Source: Sediminibacterium goheungense
GTDB taxonomy: Bacteria > Bacteroidota > Bacteroidia > Chitinophagales > Chitinophagaceae
Length of the DNA stretch: 64,000 bases
NCBI RefSeq assembly: GCF_004361915.1
Contig: NZ_SNWP01000010.1
Coordinates: 1,576,050 to 1,640,049, forward strand
Direction of reading: 5' to 3'
In this document: piece after piece, positions 52,049-61,667 of the stretch
Position numbering within the stretch: the stretch's first letter is position 1
How the letters are laid out: each line of letters begins with the position of its first letter
Program-made: the position numbers and the translations under genes
Notes under the pieces: generated by a model
What the model was told of the DNA's origin: nothing
Database searches by the model: none
The model's input: the letters and a program-made list of their open reading frames with translations, nothing else

Positions 52049-52630
52049 TTATTTAGTGAGCTTGGCTACAATAGCTTTCACTTTACTTTCGATTTGTTTG
52101 TCTGTAAGTTTTCTTCCAGACATTTCAGATGTTGTCCATCCCTGCCAGATGGTTTTATCGGTATCGGCATCCATGAGTGTAAGGGTCAGCGTTCCTTCTT
52201 TCACTTTCTCCATATCTTCATCATAACCCATAAACTGTGAGGGATAAAATACAGGTACCCATCTGCGGTTTCTTGGATTAAAAAACCACCTGGTAAACGA
52301 TTGTGAATACACCGGTGTTGTTACCTTCTTGTTTTCTTCCTCAATCATAATATCATAGACCAGGTACACATCAGGATTTTTCTTTACTTCCTTCCAACCT
52401 TTTTCTGCCAGATTTTTATCGATGGCCTGACGAATTTTTCGGTTGGTCAGGTCATCATTCTTTATTTGTACCGATGCTTTTTCTTTATTAGCCTGAGTAG
52501 TTACCCAGCTATAGGTTTTGATCGTGCTGAAATCTACATCAGCATCTTTTTGTACATAGGCTGTTCTGCCACAGCTTATCATTACCCATACCATTAGTAC
52601 GGTAATAGTCATCCATTGAATCTTTTTCAT
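52049..52630 (-). CDS. DUF4136 lipoprotein
   Basis: 193 residues. Lipobox MISCGR gives Cys20. Mature part fits DUF4136: VDFSTIKTYSWVTTQA, IDKNLAEKGWKEVKKNPDVYLVYDIMIEE, GTLTLTLMDADTDKTIWQGWTTSEMS. Function unknown; lipidated and likely in the outer membrane. A structured RNA candidate lies between it and the DUF1080 gene. Confidence 0.92.
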   Translation of the reverse strand: MKKIQWMTITVLMVWVMISCGRTAYVQKDADVDFSTIKTYSWVTTQANKEKASVQIKNDDLTNRKIRQAIDKNLAEKGWKEVKKNPDVYLVYDIMIEEENKKVTTPVYSQSFTRWFFNPRNRRWVPVFYPSQFMGYDEDMEKVKEGTLTLTLMDADTDKTIWQGWTTSEMSGRKLTDKQIESKVKAIVAKLTK

Positions 52631-52804
52631 ACGATGCTTTTTATGTAATCAGGATTGTTTGCAGGAATATATATCCAAGCATCGTGCCTGTAATTGCAAA
52701 AAACAACCTAAAGATTTGTAAAACCAGCGTTAAATAAGCCCTGCTTATTTGTTTGACAAAAGTTTACAAGATGGTCTTTAAAACAGGTATGTAGCTAAAA
52801 TTGG

Positions 52805-52945
52805 CTATCATAAAAAGACCCGCTTCATAAAAGCGGGCCTTATATTACTCAGGGGGTACAAGTGCAAATAGATAATAATCCCCCCGGACTTTCTTTATCG
52901 CTCCCTGCTTACCTGAGTATTTGTTGCATCGGTATTACCGATGAG
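52805..52945 (-). ncRNA. Candidate structured small RNA
   Basis: On the minus strand: hairpin CATCGGTAATACCGATG (52943-52927), a closing helix UACUCAGG/CCUGAGUA (52919-52912 with 52853-52846) enclosing about 60 bases including a G6/C5 pairing, then a terminator hairpin (52839-52817) followed by five U (52816-52812). One pair of the terminator stem is G-U on the minus strand but A-C on the plus strand, supporting minus-strand transcription. A weak promoter TTTC-N20-TACTTTTA lies upstream of 52945. No known family recognised. Confidence 0.45.
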
Positions 52946-53045
52946 TAGTAAAAGTAACAACTAACTTACAGGTCTTGAAACAGGTTTGATGAACAACCCA
53001 TTTCAGTAGACCAAAACAGGTTCTCAGTAGAACAGAAAACTAATT
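52946..53045. other. Intergenic leader region
   Basis: Short region between the RNA candidate and the DUF1080 gene; contains the candidate minus-strand promoter mentioned above and nothing else I can support. Confidence 0.4.
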
Positions 53046-54002
53046 TTATTTTGCAGGCGTAATAATAATGTTTCTGTATTCTACCGGCCCGTGATCACCC
53101 TGTAAAAGAATGGGACCCGGTTCTCCTTCTTTACTGTCGATGGCGCCTCCGGTAATGCCCGGTATAATCTGGTCAACAATAATTGCTTTACCATTCGCTA
53201 CAACAGTTACTCTTCGTCCAATCAATGTAATATCAAAGCTCTGCCATTCACCTGCTGGTTTTGCGGCCATTTCATTTGGTGTCAGAAAACCATAGATGCC
53301 TCCAAAATAAGTTGATGAAGGCTCTTTACCTGCATTGTCTTCTACCTGTACTTCATAACGGCCACGCAGGTAAACACCACTATTACTTCCTGCAGGATAC
53401 CTGAATTCGATATGCAGTTTGAAATCGGTAAATTTTTCTGACGTCATCAGGTTGGTTCCCGATTTCGGGCTGGTGAGTATACCATTGATATTTTGCCACT
53501 GGTTATTTTTCCCCTGTGGTACCCAGCCATCTAAATTGGTTTTATTGAGAAGTTCAATGGGTTTACCCCAGTTTACCGCTGTGGTTCTTTTCAATAAAGG
53601 GGCACGTTCACCGGTAAATGTATAAGTTCTGCCATTGCTCGCATAAATGGTTCCTTTCAGCTGATCGTTTTCAAGTGTTGCTTCCAATACCATTTCTTTA
53701 TCGGTGCGCTCCCATTGTGCCGGAATAGAAAAAGAGATTTTCCCTTCTTTAGATTTTACCTGTGCGATGGGTCTGGCACTACCTCCATCGGCTACAAATT
53801 GCCCTACAAGGGTTTGTATCCCTGATAATTTTACTTCGAGCCAGGATGGCGCAATACGGTCGCCCATATTTACGGTTAAATCCCATCGACCAATGATATC
53901 ATTATCGCCTGCTACTGTTTTTTTGTGGGTGAATGCGGTTATGGTAATTAATGCCATACCAAGTAATAAGAATAATAAAGAACGGATGATGCTTTGTTTC
54001 AT
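53046..54002 (-). CDS. DUF1080 (3-keto-disaccharide hydrolase) protein
   Basis: 318 residues with a signal peptide ending near residue 24 (TAFTHKK). N-terminal part (about 30-140) is a beta-rich segment; the C-terminal part has LLNKTNLDGWVPQGKNNQWQNINGILTSP, FKLHIEFRYPAGSNSGVYLRGRYEVQVEDNAGKEPSSTYFGGIYGF and GEWQSFDITLIGRRVTVVANGKAI, the concanavalin-like DUF1080 domain. DUF1080 proteins are tied to periplasmic sugar-derivative hydrolysis in Bacteroidota. Single gene. Confidence 0.93.
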   Translation of the reverse strand: MKQSIIRSLLFLLLGMALITITAFTHKKTVAGDNDIIGRWDLTVNMGDRIAPSWLEVKLSGIQTLVGQFVADGGSARPIAQVKSKEGKISFSIPAQWERTDKEMVLEATLENDQLKGTIYASNGRTYTFTGERAPLLKRTTAVNWGKPIELLNKTNLDGWVPQGKNNQWQNINGILTSPKSGTNLMTSEKFTDFKLHIEFRYPAGSNSGVYLRGRYEVQVEDNAGKEPSSTYFGGIYGFLTPNEMAAKPAGEWQSFDITLIGRRVTVVANGKAIIVDQIIPGITGGAIDSKEGEPGPILLQGDHGPVEYRNIIITPAK

Positions 54003-54080
54003 ATGTGCAATTTGAATACTGAAGATAAAGAAACTATAATACTTTATCTATATCGTAAACTTCCATTCGCACAGTACAAA

Positions 54081-54935
54081 TCAGTTTACGGATTCACTGG
54101 CCGGTTTTTTGGCCACTATCAATAAGCCATTTCCGGATTTGACAGGTAGCAGAAAATCCATGATCATACAAAACAGAATCAGCGGATAAAAAAACAACAG
54201 TGAAATACATAATAACATTTTAAAAAGAAAAGAATACGCATTAAAAAGAATAAGATGACTATTCAGGAGTTCATTACTGAGTTTACCAAAAAAACCATAG
54301 GTGTCTTTCATCTCAGTAATAATAAACCCGTTATCCGTCAAAAGCTTTATTAATGTCTGTTTTGTATAGATCCGTTGATTCTGCTGAATAGTTTCATAAT
54401 TTTCATAATTCAATAGCAGTTCTTTATAAAAGTGAAGTATGATGGTTTGGTTAACCGGTACATATAAGAGCAATTCGGCTCCGGGTTTCATGGTCTGATG
54501 TAAACATTGTAATGCTGCCCGGTCGTCTACCGTATAGGGTAATACTGAAATGCATAGAACCATATCATACACTTCTTTTTCGCTTAGCGCCTCTATCTCT
54601 ATTTCTTCAAAACGAACATGTGTAAACCCGCGGTTTTCAGCATAACTGTTACCAAAAGCGATATTGCTTTTTGCCCGATCAATTCCTTTAAAATAAGATT
54701 GCCGGTATTTAGACGCATAAGGCAGCAGAAACTGACCCTCACCAGATCCTGCATCCAGTAAATGAAAAGGTTGGCTCTTTGAACGCAAGTGTTTACCCAG
54801 TGTTTTCGTAATATACCATTTCCTGAGTTGTAGCAGGTAGTTGCCTGTATAGATCAGGTGAATCCAACGGGGATGTTTGCGTAACCAGGAAGGGTACTGA
54901 TGCGTAAAAAAATCCTGCTGTTTCTTTTTTCTCAA
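54081..54935 (-). CDS. Class I SAM-dependent methyltransferase, membrane-tailed
   Basis: 284 residues. SAM-binding motif LLDAGSGEGQFLLPYASKYRQ near residue 60, then DMVLCISVLPYTVDDRAALQCLHQTMKPGAELLLYVPV (motifs II-III). The last ~60 residues contain one or two hydrophobic segments (LFKMLLCISLLFFYPLILFCMIMDFLLPV), suggesting membrane attachment and a lipid or quinone substrate. No neighbour supports a specific substrate. Confidence 0.85.
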   Translation of the reverse strand: MRKKKQQDFFTHQYPSWLRKHPRWIHLIYTGNYLLQLRKWYITKTLGKHLRSKSQPFHLLDAGSGEGQFLLPYASKYRQSYFKGIDRAKSNIAFGNSYAENRGFTHVRFEEIEIEALSEKEVYDMVLCISVLPYTVDDRAALQCLHQTMKPGAELLLYVPVNQTIILHFYKELLLNYENYETIQQNQRIYTKQTLIKLLTDNGFIITEMKDTYGFFGKLSNELLNSHLILFNAYSFLFKMLLCISLLFFYPLILFCMIMDFLLPVKSGNGLLIVAKKPASESVN

Positions 54936-55036
54936 AAGCCGGCTTTAGGGTTCTAAGATAGAAGACTCATTCGGATAGAAAAAAGAAATCTCTGCTATTG
55001 CTTTCTATTTTTACAATCACCTGTTCTTTGTAATCT

Positions 55037-55498
55037 TCATATCTGCCCTACCCATTTTCTGAATTCAGATGCGTTTTCCTGGCTTACCTGTATGGGTTGG
55101 AAAATATCCAACTGCATATTGATCTGTATGCGACCACTTCCGATAGGTTTGAACGATTGTATAAACTGTATATTAATGATGACCTGCCTGTTGGCACGGA
55201 AAAACAATTGTGTTGGCAATTCCTCCATCAGCAGATTAAGATGCGTACCTTCTACAATGTATTTTTTACCGGTATTGGTAATACAAAAAACAATTTTGTT
55301 TACAGTATAAAACATCATCACCTGTACAACAGGTAAAACAAAATATTCTGTTCCGAGACGAACGATCACACGTGTTCTTCTGGGTTCTGGCTGTGCAGCT
55401 GTCATTTGCACATAAGGGAGTGCATAAGCGGTAAACATATCCTTCTCTGTAGACCCGTTCATTTCAGTGGGCACCAATGATAAATGAGCTCCTTTCAT
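55037..55498 (-). CDS. Stand-alone LytTR DNA-binding protein
   Basis: 153 residues. The C-terminal 100 residues carry the LytTR domain (VRLGTEYFVLPVVQVMMFYTVNKIVFCITNTGKKYIVEGTHLNLLMEELP ... FFRANRQVIINIQFIQSF). No receiver domain; the first 45 residues are short and Met/Thr rich. Probably a DNA-binding regulator acting on an unknown promoter. The next gene, on the same strand and 480 bases upstream, is susC/susD. Confidence 0.86.
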   Translation of the reverse strand: MKGAHLSLVPTEMNGSTEKDMFTAYALPYVQMTAAQPEPRRTRVIVRLGTEYFVLPVVQVMMFYTVNKIVFCITNTGKKYIVEGTHLNLLMEELPTQLFFRANRQVIINIQFIQSFKPIGSGRIQINMQLDIFQPIQVSQENASEFRKWVGQI

Positions 55499-55933
55499 CT
55501 TGTCCGATTTTTACTTATATTTTAATACATTGCTTGTATTCTTCATTTGCCTGAATAGGGCCAATACTTTTCTGGCAGAAAGCATCATGCTTGGAAGAAT
55601 GGGTGCAGATTGTGTTGCCGGGTTGTAACTGGTATTCTGTTATGAATAGAATATCCGGTTATTAAGGCTGTTGTAGAAAGCAGTAGCAAAGTTTCAAAAG
55701 CTGTTAACACATTTCATTTCGATAGCACGCTAACTTTCTGCTGTACTGTTTTCTTCATTACACCATGCGCATATCCCATTTCTCTTCCTCACGCACCACT
55801 ATCGAAATTCCCTGTTGTTATCTTTCATAAAATTCCTACTATTTCCGTAGAGAATGATTCCATTCGTTTAGGTATAGTACCGTTTATAAATTGTACCATT
55901 TTTACATATATGACAGTTCGGTTACAAACAAAA
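55499..55933. other. Non-coding region between LytTR and SusD genes
   Basis: About 435 bases with no credible gene, tRNA or repeat of the families described. It may hold the LytTR gene promoter (minus strand) but I do not see a convincing -7/-33 pair. Confidence 0.4.
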
Positions 55934-55960
55934 AAAATGCTGCCCGAAAGCAGCATTTTT
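55934..55960 (-). terminator. Intrinsic terminator of susD
   Basis: Stem AAAATGCTGC/GCAGCATTTT with loop CCGAAA; minus-strand side follows with a U tract. It lies 22 bases after the susD stop. Confidence 0.8.
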
Positions 55961-55981
55961 GTTACCATAAAATGTATCGTA

Positions 55982-57397
55982 TTAGTAACCGGGGTTCTGT
56001 TTAAAGTTGGTATTGAAATTGATTTCTGCACTTGGATAGGGCAATTGAAAACGAAAATCTGTATTGGCCATATTCAAAAACAGATAAGTGGTTCCTGTTC
56101 CATCGGCACGGTCACCTTTACTTCCATCCCGGTTAATGGGGAGGTTCAATCGCTTCAGTTCAAAGAAACGATCGCCTTCAAATGCCAGTTCCAATCTGCG
56201 CTGTCTTAAGATTTCAGCCAGTAACTGATCGTTTGTTAATCCTGTTAACGGCAGGTAATCTGTGTAACGCTGTGAACGCAACAGGTTCAGATCAGCCAAT
56301 GCTGCTACTGCATTACCGCTATGCAGATAAGCTTCTGCTCTGTTCAGTAATACCTCGGCTGTTCGTAATAATTTAATATCCAGCACGCCCAGAATACCTC
56401 CGGTACGTCCGGCATATTTAATTACGTGGTTTTGTTGAACACCGTTATATGGACTCGTAGTGATATAAGCGGCTGTACGCACATCTGTTGCAGAGAAAGC
56501 CTGTCTGAGATTATACTCAACCACATATTCAGAACGGATATTACCGGATGTGATCTGGTAATAATTCACACCGGGTGTATTAATATTATCCAGTGTTGTA
56601 TTCAATACTTTAAATAAAACACCATTATTGGTTTCATCTCTCCAAACCCTGGCTACATCTGCCATGGCTGGTAGAACGGGCGTGGTACCTAATGCTGCAT
56701 TGGCTGATATAATAGTTTTGGCATAATCACCCATATAGAGATACAAACGTGAGAGCAAGCCCTGTACTGCAGCTTTATTTATCCTGCCTGCACCATTGCT
56801 GGTGGCAATCAGCGGTTCTGCAGCAACCAGATCAGCTGCTATTTTATCATAGAACTGTTTTACAGGCTCTTTGCTCGGCATAATATCAGATGCCGTACTG
56901 GTTACATAGGGTGCTACCGAATCGGTATTGGTTGCATTTACATATGTTTTTGCATGGTAACGGGCAATATCGAAATATAACCAGGCCCTTACCGCCAATG
57001 CTTCTGCTCTTGCATTGTCTTTGAATGTTCCTGCCGGAAACTTATCAATGTTTTCGAGTATGGCATTGGCCCTTCTGATTACACCATATGCATTGGTAAG
57101 AAAAGTCAGTGTAGTATTACCATTGTAGCGCCACTCACTGAAATTGGTGAGTGTTTGTCTGCCTGTTGTACTTAGTATCAGGTTATCAGCCAGCGCATCA
57201 CCCATAATATTCCAGGTAGAGTTGGCATAAGCGCCTCTTAAACCCGAGTACATACCATTAATGGCCAGGGTTACATCGGTTTGTGAAGTAAATGCCCTTG
57301 AAGTTTCGATCTGATCAAAGGGAGCCAGATCCAGCTCGCTTTTTTTACAACCGGTCAGTGCTGCAATGGTTGCTATCGTGAAAATGAATTTTTTCAT
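55982..57397 (-). CDS. SusD/RagB family nutrient-binding lipoprotein
   Basis: About 471 residues from ATG 57397 (MKKFIFTIATIAALTGC, Cys17 lipidated). Typical segments: RRANAILENIDKFPAG, ARAEALAVRAWLYFDIARYHAKTYV, RINKAAVQGLLSRLYLYMGDY, RTAEVLLNRAEAYLHSGNAVAALADLNLLRSQRYTDYLP, LLAEILRQRRLELAFEGDRFFELKRL. It caps the SusC barrel and binds a glycan or peptide at the surface. Gap to susC is 16 bases, one operon. Confidence 0.96.
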   Translation of the reverse strand: MKKFIFTIATIAALTGCKKSELDLAPFDQIETSRAFTSQTDVTLAINGMYSGLRGAYANSTWNIMGDALADNLILSTTGRQTLTNFSEWRYNGNTTLTFLTNAYGVIRRANAILENIDKFPAGTFKDNARAEALAVRAWLYFDIARYHAKTYVNATNTDSVAPYVTSTASDIMPSKEPVKQFYDKIAADLVAAEPLIATSNGAGRINKAAVQGLLSRLYLYMGDYAKTIISANAALGTTPVLPAMADVARVWRDETNNGVLFKVLNTTLDNINTPGVNYYQITSGNIRSEYVVEYNLRQAFSATDVRTAAYITTSPYNGVQQNHVIKYAGRTGGILGVLDIKLLRTAEVLLNRAEAYLHSGNAVAALADLNLLRSQRYTDYLPLTGLTNDQLLAEILRQRRLELAFEGDRFFELKRLNLPINRDGSKGDRADGTGTTYLFLNMANTDFRFQLPYPSAEINFNTNFKQNPGY

Positions 57398-57413
57398 GTC
57401 TCTTTTTTTAGAA

Positions 57414-60400
57414 TTAGAATTTGATATCCAGACCCACAGTAATGGTTCTTGCTGGCGGATAACCGTAAAGTGATAATTGTCCTGGCTGAGAGAAAGTAGC
57501 TGCGCCTGTTTCACGGTTAGGGAAGCCTACTTCAGGTGTACCTCTGAATTTGGTACCTGTCCATAAATTGGTACCCTGCACATAGAAACGAAAACTGCTG
57601 ATACGCAACTTGCTGGCAATAGCAGACGGCAATGTATAGCCTACCACCACATCGCGCAGGGTAATATAATCGCCTTTCTCCAGAAACTTGTCACTTGCCA
57701 GGTTTACTTTTTGTGATGCATCGGTTAATGATGGATTGGCTGCAACATCACCCGGCTTGGTCCAGTAATTCAAAGCATCCGTAAACTGATTGATAGCAAG
57801 ACTTGATGCATTACCACCATCACCTACAGCATTTCTGTACATCTGATTGTAGATATAGTTACCACCATTATAATAGAACTGCAGACTCAGATCAAGGTTT
57901 TTATAACGCAGGTTTGAATTCACACTTCCGAAAAATTTAGCCAGTGGCGATTTTCCTTCCAGTAAAACCTGATCATTCAATGAATAGGTTTCTGTAATAG
58001 AACCATCGGCTTTGTAATACCTGTTCTTACCATTTGCGGGATTAATACCTGCCCATCTTACGAGGAAATAAGTATTCAATTCCTGGCCAACTGTTAGTCG
58101 GGTATTCGTGGTAGATGGTAAATCCGGAGATACCAGCTCTGTTATTTTGTTATCGTTCTGGGAATAATTGAATGAGATATTCCAGTTAAGGTCTTTTTTG
58201 CGGATCACATCTCCACTCAGACTAATTTCAAACCCTTTATTTACTACTGCGCCCACATTGCTCAGTACACTGGTGAAACCGGTAGTCTGGCTTACGTTTT
58301 TAGGGAACAACAGGTCTTTTGTTTTTCTGTTATAATAATCGAATGTTCCTGTGATTCGGTTATTGAATAAACCAAACTCCAATCCGATATCGTAGTTGAA
58401 ATTTTTCTCCCAGGTAAGATCAGGGTTTGCCAGCTGGCTCGGTATAGCAGCCGGTAACTGATTATAGCTGGCGCTTAATGCATAGGTACCCAATGAACCA
58501 TAGAACTGTGTTGGCACATTACCTGAAGTACCTACAGAACTCCTCAGTCTGAGGTCGCTGATAAACGACAGCTTATCCATAAAAGCTTCCTTCTTAATGT
58601 TCCACCATGCGCTGGCAGCCCAGAAATTAGAGAATCGGTTATTGTTACCAAATCTTGAAGAACCATCTGTTCTTGCACTCAGTTTGGCACCATATTTTTT
58701 CTTCCAGTCGTATCCGATAGAACTGAAATAAGAAATGATTGAAAACTGTGAGCGTGATGTAGTAGCTGTTTGCACCTGTGCAGCATTTTCAATCGTTGTT
58801 ACCGTTGCTGTAGGCATACTGTTACCAGCCAGCAGGTACGAATAAAAATTACGCTTGGTAAATTCCTGTCCAACCAGCACATCAATATTGTGTTCACCAT
58901 TAATGCTTTTGTTCCAGTTAGCTGTATTGGTAGCTACATATTGAAAATCCTGGTTACCTCCATCCGACTTCTGGCTATAACCCAGAATGGCAGCAAGGTT
59001 AGAACCGGGTTGCAGGTAGCTCTCAGTCTTGGCAGTATTATAGTTCATCGCCAACTGTGTTTTCAGTGTAAGCGATTTCAACGGTTTTGCTTCAGCAAAA
59101 AGCGTTGCAAATGTTCCGATACGATCCAGAAAGAATGTATTTTTTTCCTGACCCTCTAATGCTGAGAAACCCTGGAAAGTAAGGTTGTACGTACCATTTG
59201 GCATATACAGTGGCTCATAAGGATTTGTGGTGAAGTAGGCTCTCCAAGGACTCTGCACATTATTCAGTTCTCTGTTCTGGTATTCGTTTGAATGCGTAAC
59301 ACCAAGGTTTACACCAGTTTTTAGCCAGTCGTATGCCTGGTACTCAATATTAAAACGCCCACCGGTACGATCCCTTCTCGACATATACAATAAACCCTTT
59401 TCATTGAATTTATTCAGCGATAAATAGTAACGGATCTTATCAGAAGAACCGGATAATGCTACTTCATGCTGATCGGTATAAGCATCCTGTAAATAATATT
59501 TACCCCAGTCGCCGGCTCCTCTTGCTTCCATCAGTTTCCAGATATCTTCACGCTGCTGTGCGGTAATGTTGAACAGGGTAGCACCTGCGGGAAGAGCGCC
59601 TGAAGTAATTCTGTTTCTGATCATAGAATCAGCAATGGCATTTACAACGCCTGCATCAAATTCATACTGCAGTTTCTGTCTGGCATTCATCAGCTTTACA
59701 TTGTTCAGCGGCTGAAGTCCGACAAAACCATGCTGATAAGAATAACGCAGTTCCGGTTTTCCCGACTTGCCTCTTTTTGTGGTAACCACTACCACGCCAT
59801 TACCTGCACGTGCACCATAGATAGCCGATGCAGATGCGTCTTTTAATACAGATACATTCTCAATATCATTCGGATTAATCAATGCAAATGCCGTTGCGGT
59901 AACCGCAATACCATCTACCATAATCAATGGTTCAGAAGAGGCATTGATAGAACCCGTACCACGTACACGCAGGTAACCACTTTGTCCGGGCTGACCACTC
60001 TGTCCTACTACCTGTAAACCCGCAGATTTACCCTGTAACAACTGTGTAAAGTTGGAAATGGGTTTTTGCGCAATCTCTTTATTGTCGATCAAAGAGATAC
60101 TACCGTTCAGGTCACGCTTTTTAATACTTTGGTAACCCACTACCACTACCTCATCCAGGCTTTTATCTGCCGCATCAATCTGAATGGTATAATTACTGTT
60201 GGCAGTGAGCGTAAGTTCGCGGTCGGTATAACCCACGGCTGATATAACCAGTGTTTTTACCGAAGCATTTACGGTTAAAGAAAACTGACCCTCAGCATTG
60301 GCAGCCGTGCCAATATTGGTACCTTTTACTACCACACTTGCATTGGGTATCTTATTATTGTCTCGGTCAACCACCCTTCCGGTAATGGTTCTGTTTTGAG

Positions 60401-60455
60401 CGATGGCTGTCAACCCTATTAAAAAGGTACAGCACAGTAGTGCAAATTTTCGCAT
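57414..60455 (-). CDS. SusC/RagA TonB-linked outer-membrane transporter
   Basis: About 1013 residues from ATG 60455. Signal peptide ends TAIAQ; carboxypeptidase-like domain ITGRVVDRDNNKIPNASVVVKGTNIGTAANAEGQFSL; TonB box area SLDEVVVVGYQ; plug with GKSAGLQVVGQSGQPGQSGYLRVRG and GSINASSEPLIMVDGI, DASASAIYGARAGNGVVVVTTKRGK; then barrel and C-terminal TITVGLDIKF. Complete SusC of RagA type. With susD it forms a surface-uptake pair; no enzyme or sigma/anti-sigma gene is adjacent, so the substrate is unknown. Confidence 0.97.
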   Translation of the reverse strand: MRKFALLCCTFLIGLTAIAQNRTITGRVVDRDNNKIPNASVVVKGTNIGTAANAEGQFSLTVNASVKTLVISAVGYTDRELTLTANSNYTIQIDAADKSLDEVVVVGYQSIKKRDLNGSISLIDNKEIAQKPISNFTQLLQGKSAGLQVVGQSGQPGQSGYLRVRGTGSINASSEPLIMVDGIAVTATAFALINPNDIENVSVLKDASASAIYGARAGNGVVVVTTKRGKSGKPELRYSYQHGFVGLQPLNNVKLMNARQKLQYEFDAGVVNAIADSMIRNRITSGALPAGATLFNITAQQREDIWKLMEARGAGDWGKYYLQDAYTDQHEVALSGSSDKIRYYLSLNKFNEKGLLYMSRRDRTGGRFNIEYQAYDWLKTGVNLGVTHSNEYQNRELNNVQSPWRAYFTTNPYEPLYMPNGTYNLTFQGFSALEGQEKNTFFLDRIGTFATLFAEAKPLKSLTLKTQLAMNYNTAKTESYLQPGSNLAAILGYSQKSDGGNQDFQYVATNTANWNKSINGEHNIDVLVGQEFTKRNFYSYLLAGNSMPTATVTTIENAAQVQTATTSRSQFSIISYFSSIGYDWKKKYGAKLSARTDGSSRFGNNNRFSNFWAASAWWNIKKEAFMDKLSFISDLRLRSSVGTSGNVPTQFYGSLGTYALSASYNQLPAAIPSQLANPDLTWEKNFNYDIGLEFGLFNNRITGTFDYYNRKTKDLLFPKNVSQTTGFTSVLSNVGAVVNKGFEISLSGDVIRKKDLNWNISFNYSQNDNKITELVSPDLPSTTNTRLTVGQELNTYFLVRWAGINPANGKNRYYKADGSITETYSLNDQVLLEGKSPLAKFFGSVNSNLRYKNLDLSLQFYYNGGNYIYNQMYRNAVGDGGNASSLAINQFTDALNYWTKPGDVAANPSLTDASQKVNLASDKFLEKGDYITLRDVVVGYTLPSAIASKLRISSFRFYVQGTNLWTGTKFRGTPEVGFPNRETGAATFSQPGQLSLYGYPPARTITVGLDIKF

Positions 60456-60568
60456 GATATTTCTGTTTATTGTTTCGCGTAGACAGCAAAACTTCAGCAA
60501 ATACTGTATCAGGATTCCTGTTAAAAACCGAAGTCGAATTTTTAACACCTGAAACGGGGAAAAGAGGG

Positions 60569-60596
60569 GATGAATGGTGAATGGTCAATGGTGAAT
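60569..60596. repeat. GTGAATG 7-base repeat
   Basis: Units GTGAATG GTCAATG GTGAATT, preceded by GATGAATG. In the region upstream of susC. Confidence 0.85.
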
Positions 60597-60627
60597 TATG
60601 ACTGTCAGGGGCATATAGTCTGTGCGC

Positions 60628-60812
60628 TATGAGCCATGAGCAGCGGGCTTTCATTGGCGGTCAATCTCGCTTTTCTGCTATTCATGTAACTAACGATAGA
60701 GGTTGAGCATTCATTTTTGTATTACTCGTTAAAAGAATTGCTTTATAGATCCAAATGGGCTTTTCGATCTTTCAAATGCAGCTTTATAAAAGCTCGCAGC
60801 TCATGGCTCATA
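60628..60812. repeat. Inverted repeat framing the aminotransferase leader
   Basis: TATGAGCCATGAGC (60628-60641) and GCTCATGGCTCATA (60799-60812), perfect 14 bp, extended to about 26 bp with mismatches, separated by about 157 bases. Right arm is made of 7-base units GCTCGCA GCTCATG GCTCATA ACTCGTA. The loop holds the divergent promoters of susC and the class IV aminotransferase. Confidence 0.85.
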
Positions 60813-60851
60813 ACTCGTAGCTTTTTATGTTTCCGGCTTACCTTTATAACC

Positions 60852-61664
60852 ATGATCAGTTTTATAAACGGAGATTTTGCTACCCTGCAGGATGCAGTTA
60901 TACCTGTAAGCGATCTGGGTTTGCAGAGGGGTTATGGTGTGTTTGATTTTTTACGGGTAAAAGAACAGCAGCCTCTTTTTCTGGATGCACATATCAACCG
61001 GCTCTACCGTTCACTTGAGCACATGCGTTTACGGCTATCCTATTCAAAAGAGCAATTAACAGCTATTATTACAAGCCTGATTAATAAAAATCAATTGGAG
61101 CATTCCGGTATCCGTATAACCGTAACAGGTGGGGCTTCACCGGATGGATATACACCTGTTGAGCCTCATATCATCATTGTTCAACAACCCATTGCTGCCC
61201 CACCCGATCATATGCAGACCGGCCCATATAAATTGGTAACACATGCCTACCGTCGCCAGCTGCCTGAAGTAAAAACAACCGATTACCTGATGGCCATCTG
61301 GTTACAGCCCTGGATCAAAGAACAGGGTGCCCATGATGTGTTGTACCATTGGGGGGGAGCTGTAACAGAATGTCCGCGTTCAAATTTTTTTATCATCAGC
61401 CAAAATAATACCCTTGTTACACCTGCAGTGGGTATGTTACAAGGTATTACAAGGGCCAATATTCTCTCCGTCGCAAGAGACAGTATGGCTGTGCAAGAGA
61501 GAACCCTTACACTGGAAGATATCCGTACCGCCAAAGAAGCTTTTATCTCCAGTTCTACCAAACGCATTATTCCGGTAACAGCTGTGGATGATATTGAATT
61601 GCCTGTTTATACGGAGAAAAGCATATCTGCATGGTTGTTTGAACAGTTGCGCAGGAAGGAGTAG
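60852..61664 (+). CDS. PLP class IV aminotransferase (BCAT/DAAT-like)
   Basis: 270 residues from ATG 60852 (MISFINGDF). LGLQRGYGVFDFLRV, HINRLYRSLEHMRL, the PLP-Lys segment LPEVKTTDYLMA, and ECPRSNFFIISQNNTLVTPAVGMLQGITRANIL are class IV signatures (ilvE/dat/pabC). Whether it is a branched-chain, D-amino-acid or aminodeoxychorismate enzyme is not decidable. Frame is open upstream through the repeat arm, but the start at 60852 fits the family. An inverted repeat begins four bases after its stop. Confidence 0.92.
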   Translation: MISFINGDFATLQDAVIPVSDLGLQRGYGVFDFLRVKEQQPLFLDAHINRLYRSLEHMRLRLSYSKEQLTAIITSLINKNQLEHSGIRITVTGGASPDGYTPVEPHIIIVQQPIAAPPDHMQTGPYKLVTHAYRRQLPEVKTTDYLMAIWLQPWIKEQGAHDVLYHWGGAVTECPRSNFFIISQNNTLVTPAVGMLQGITRANILSVARDSMAVQERTLTLEDIRTAKEAFISSSTKRIIPVTAVDDIELPVYTEKSISAWLFEQLRRKE

Positions 61665-61667
61665 AAA

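Noticed and set aside
52870..52890. GAAAGTCCGGG on the minus strand resembles the conserved RNase P RNA motif
   Set aside because: The rest of RnpB (long paired region, second conserved blocks) is absent and the segment is too short.
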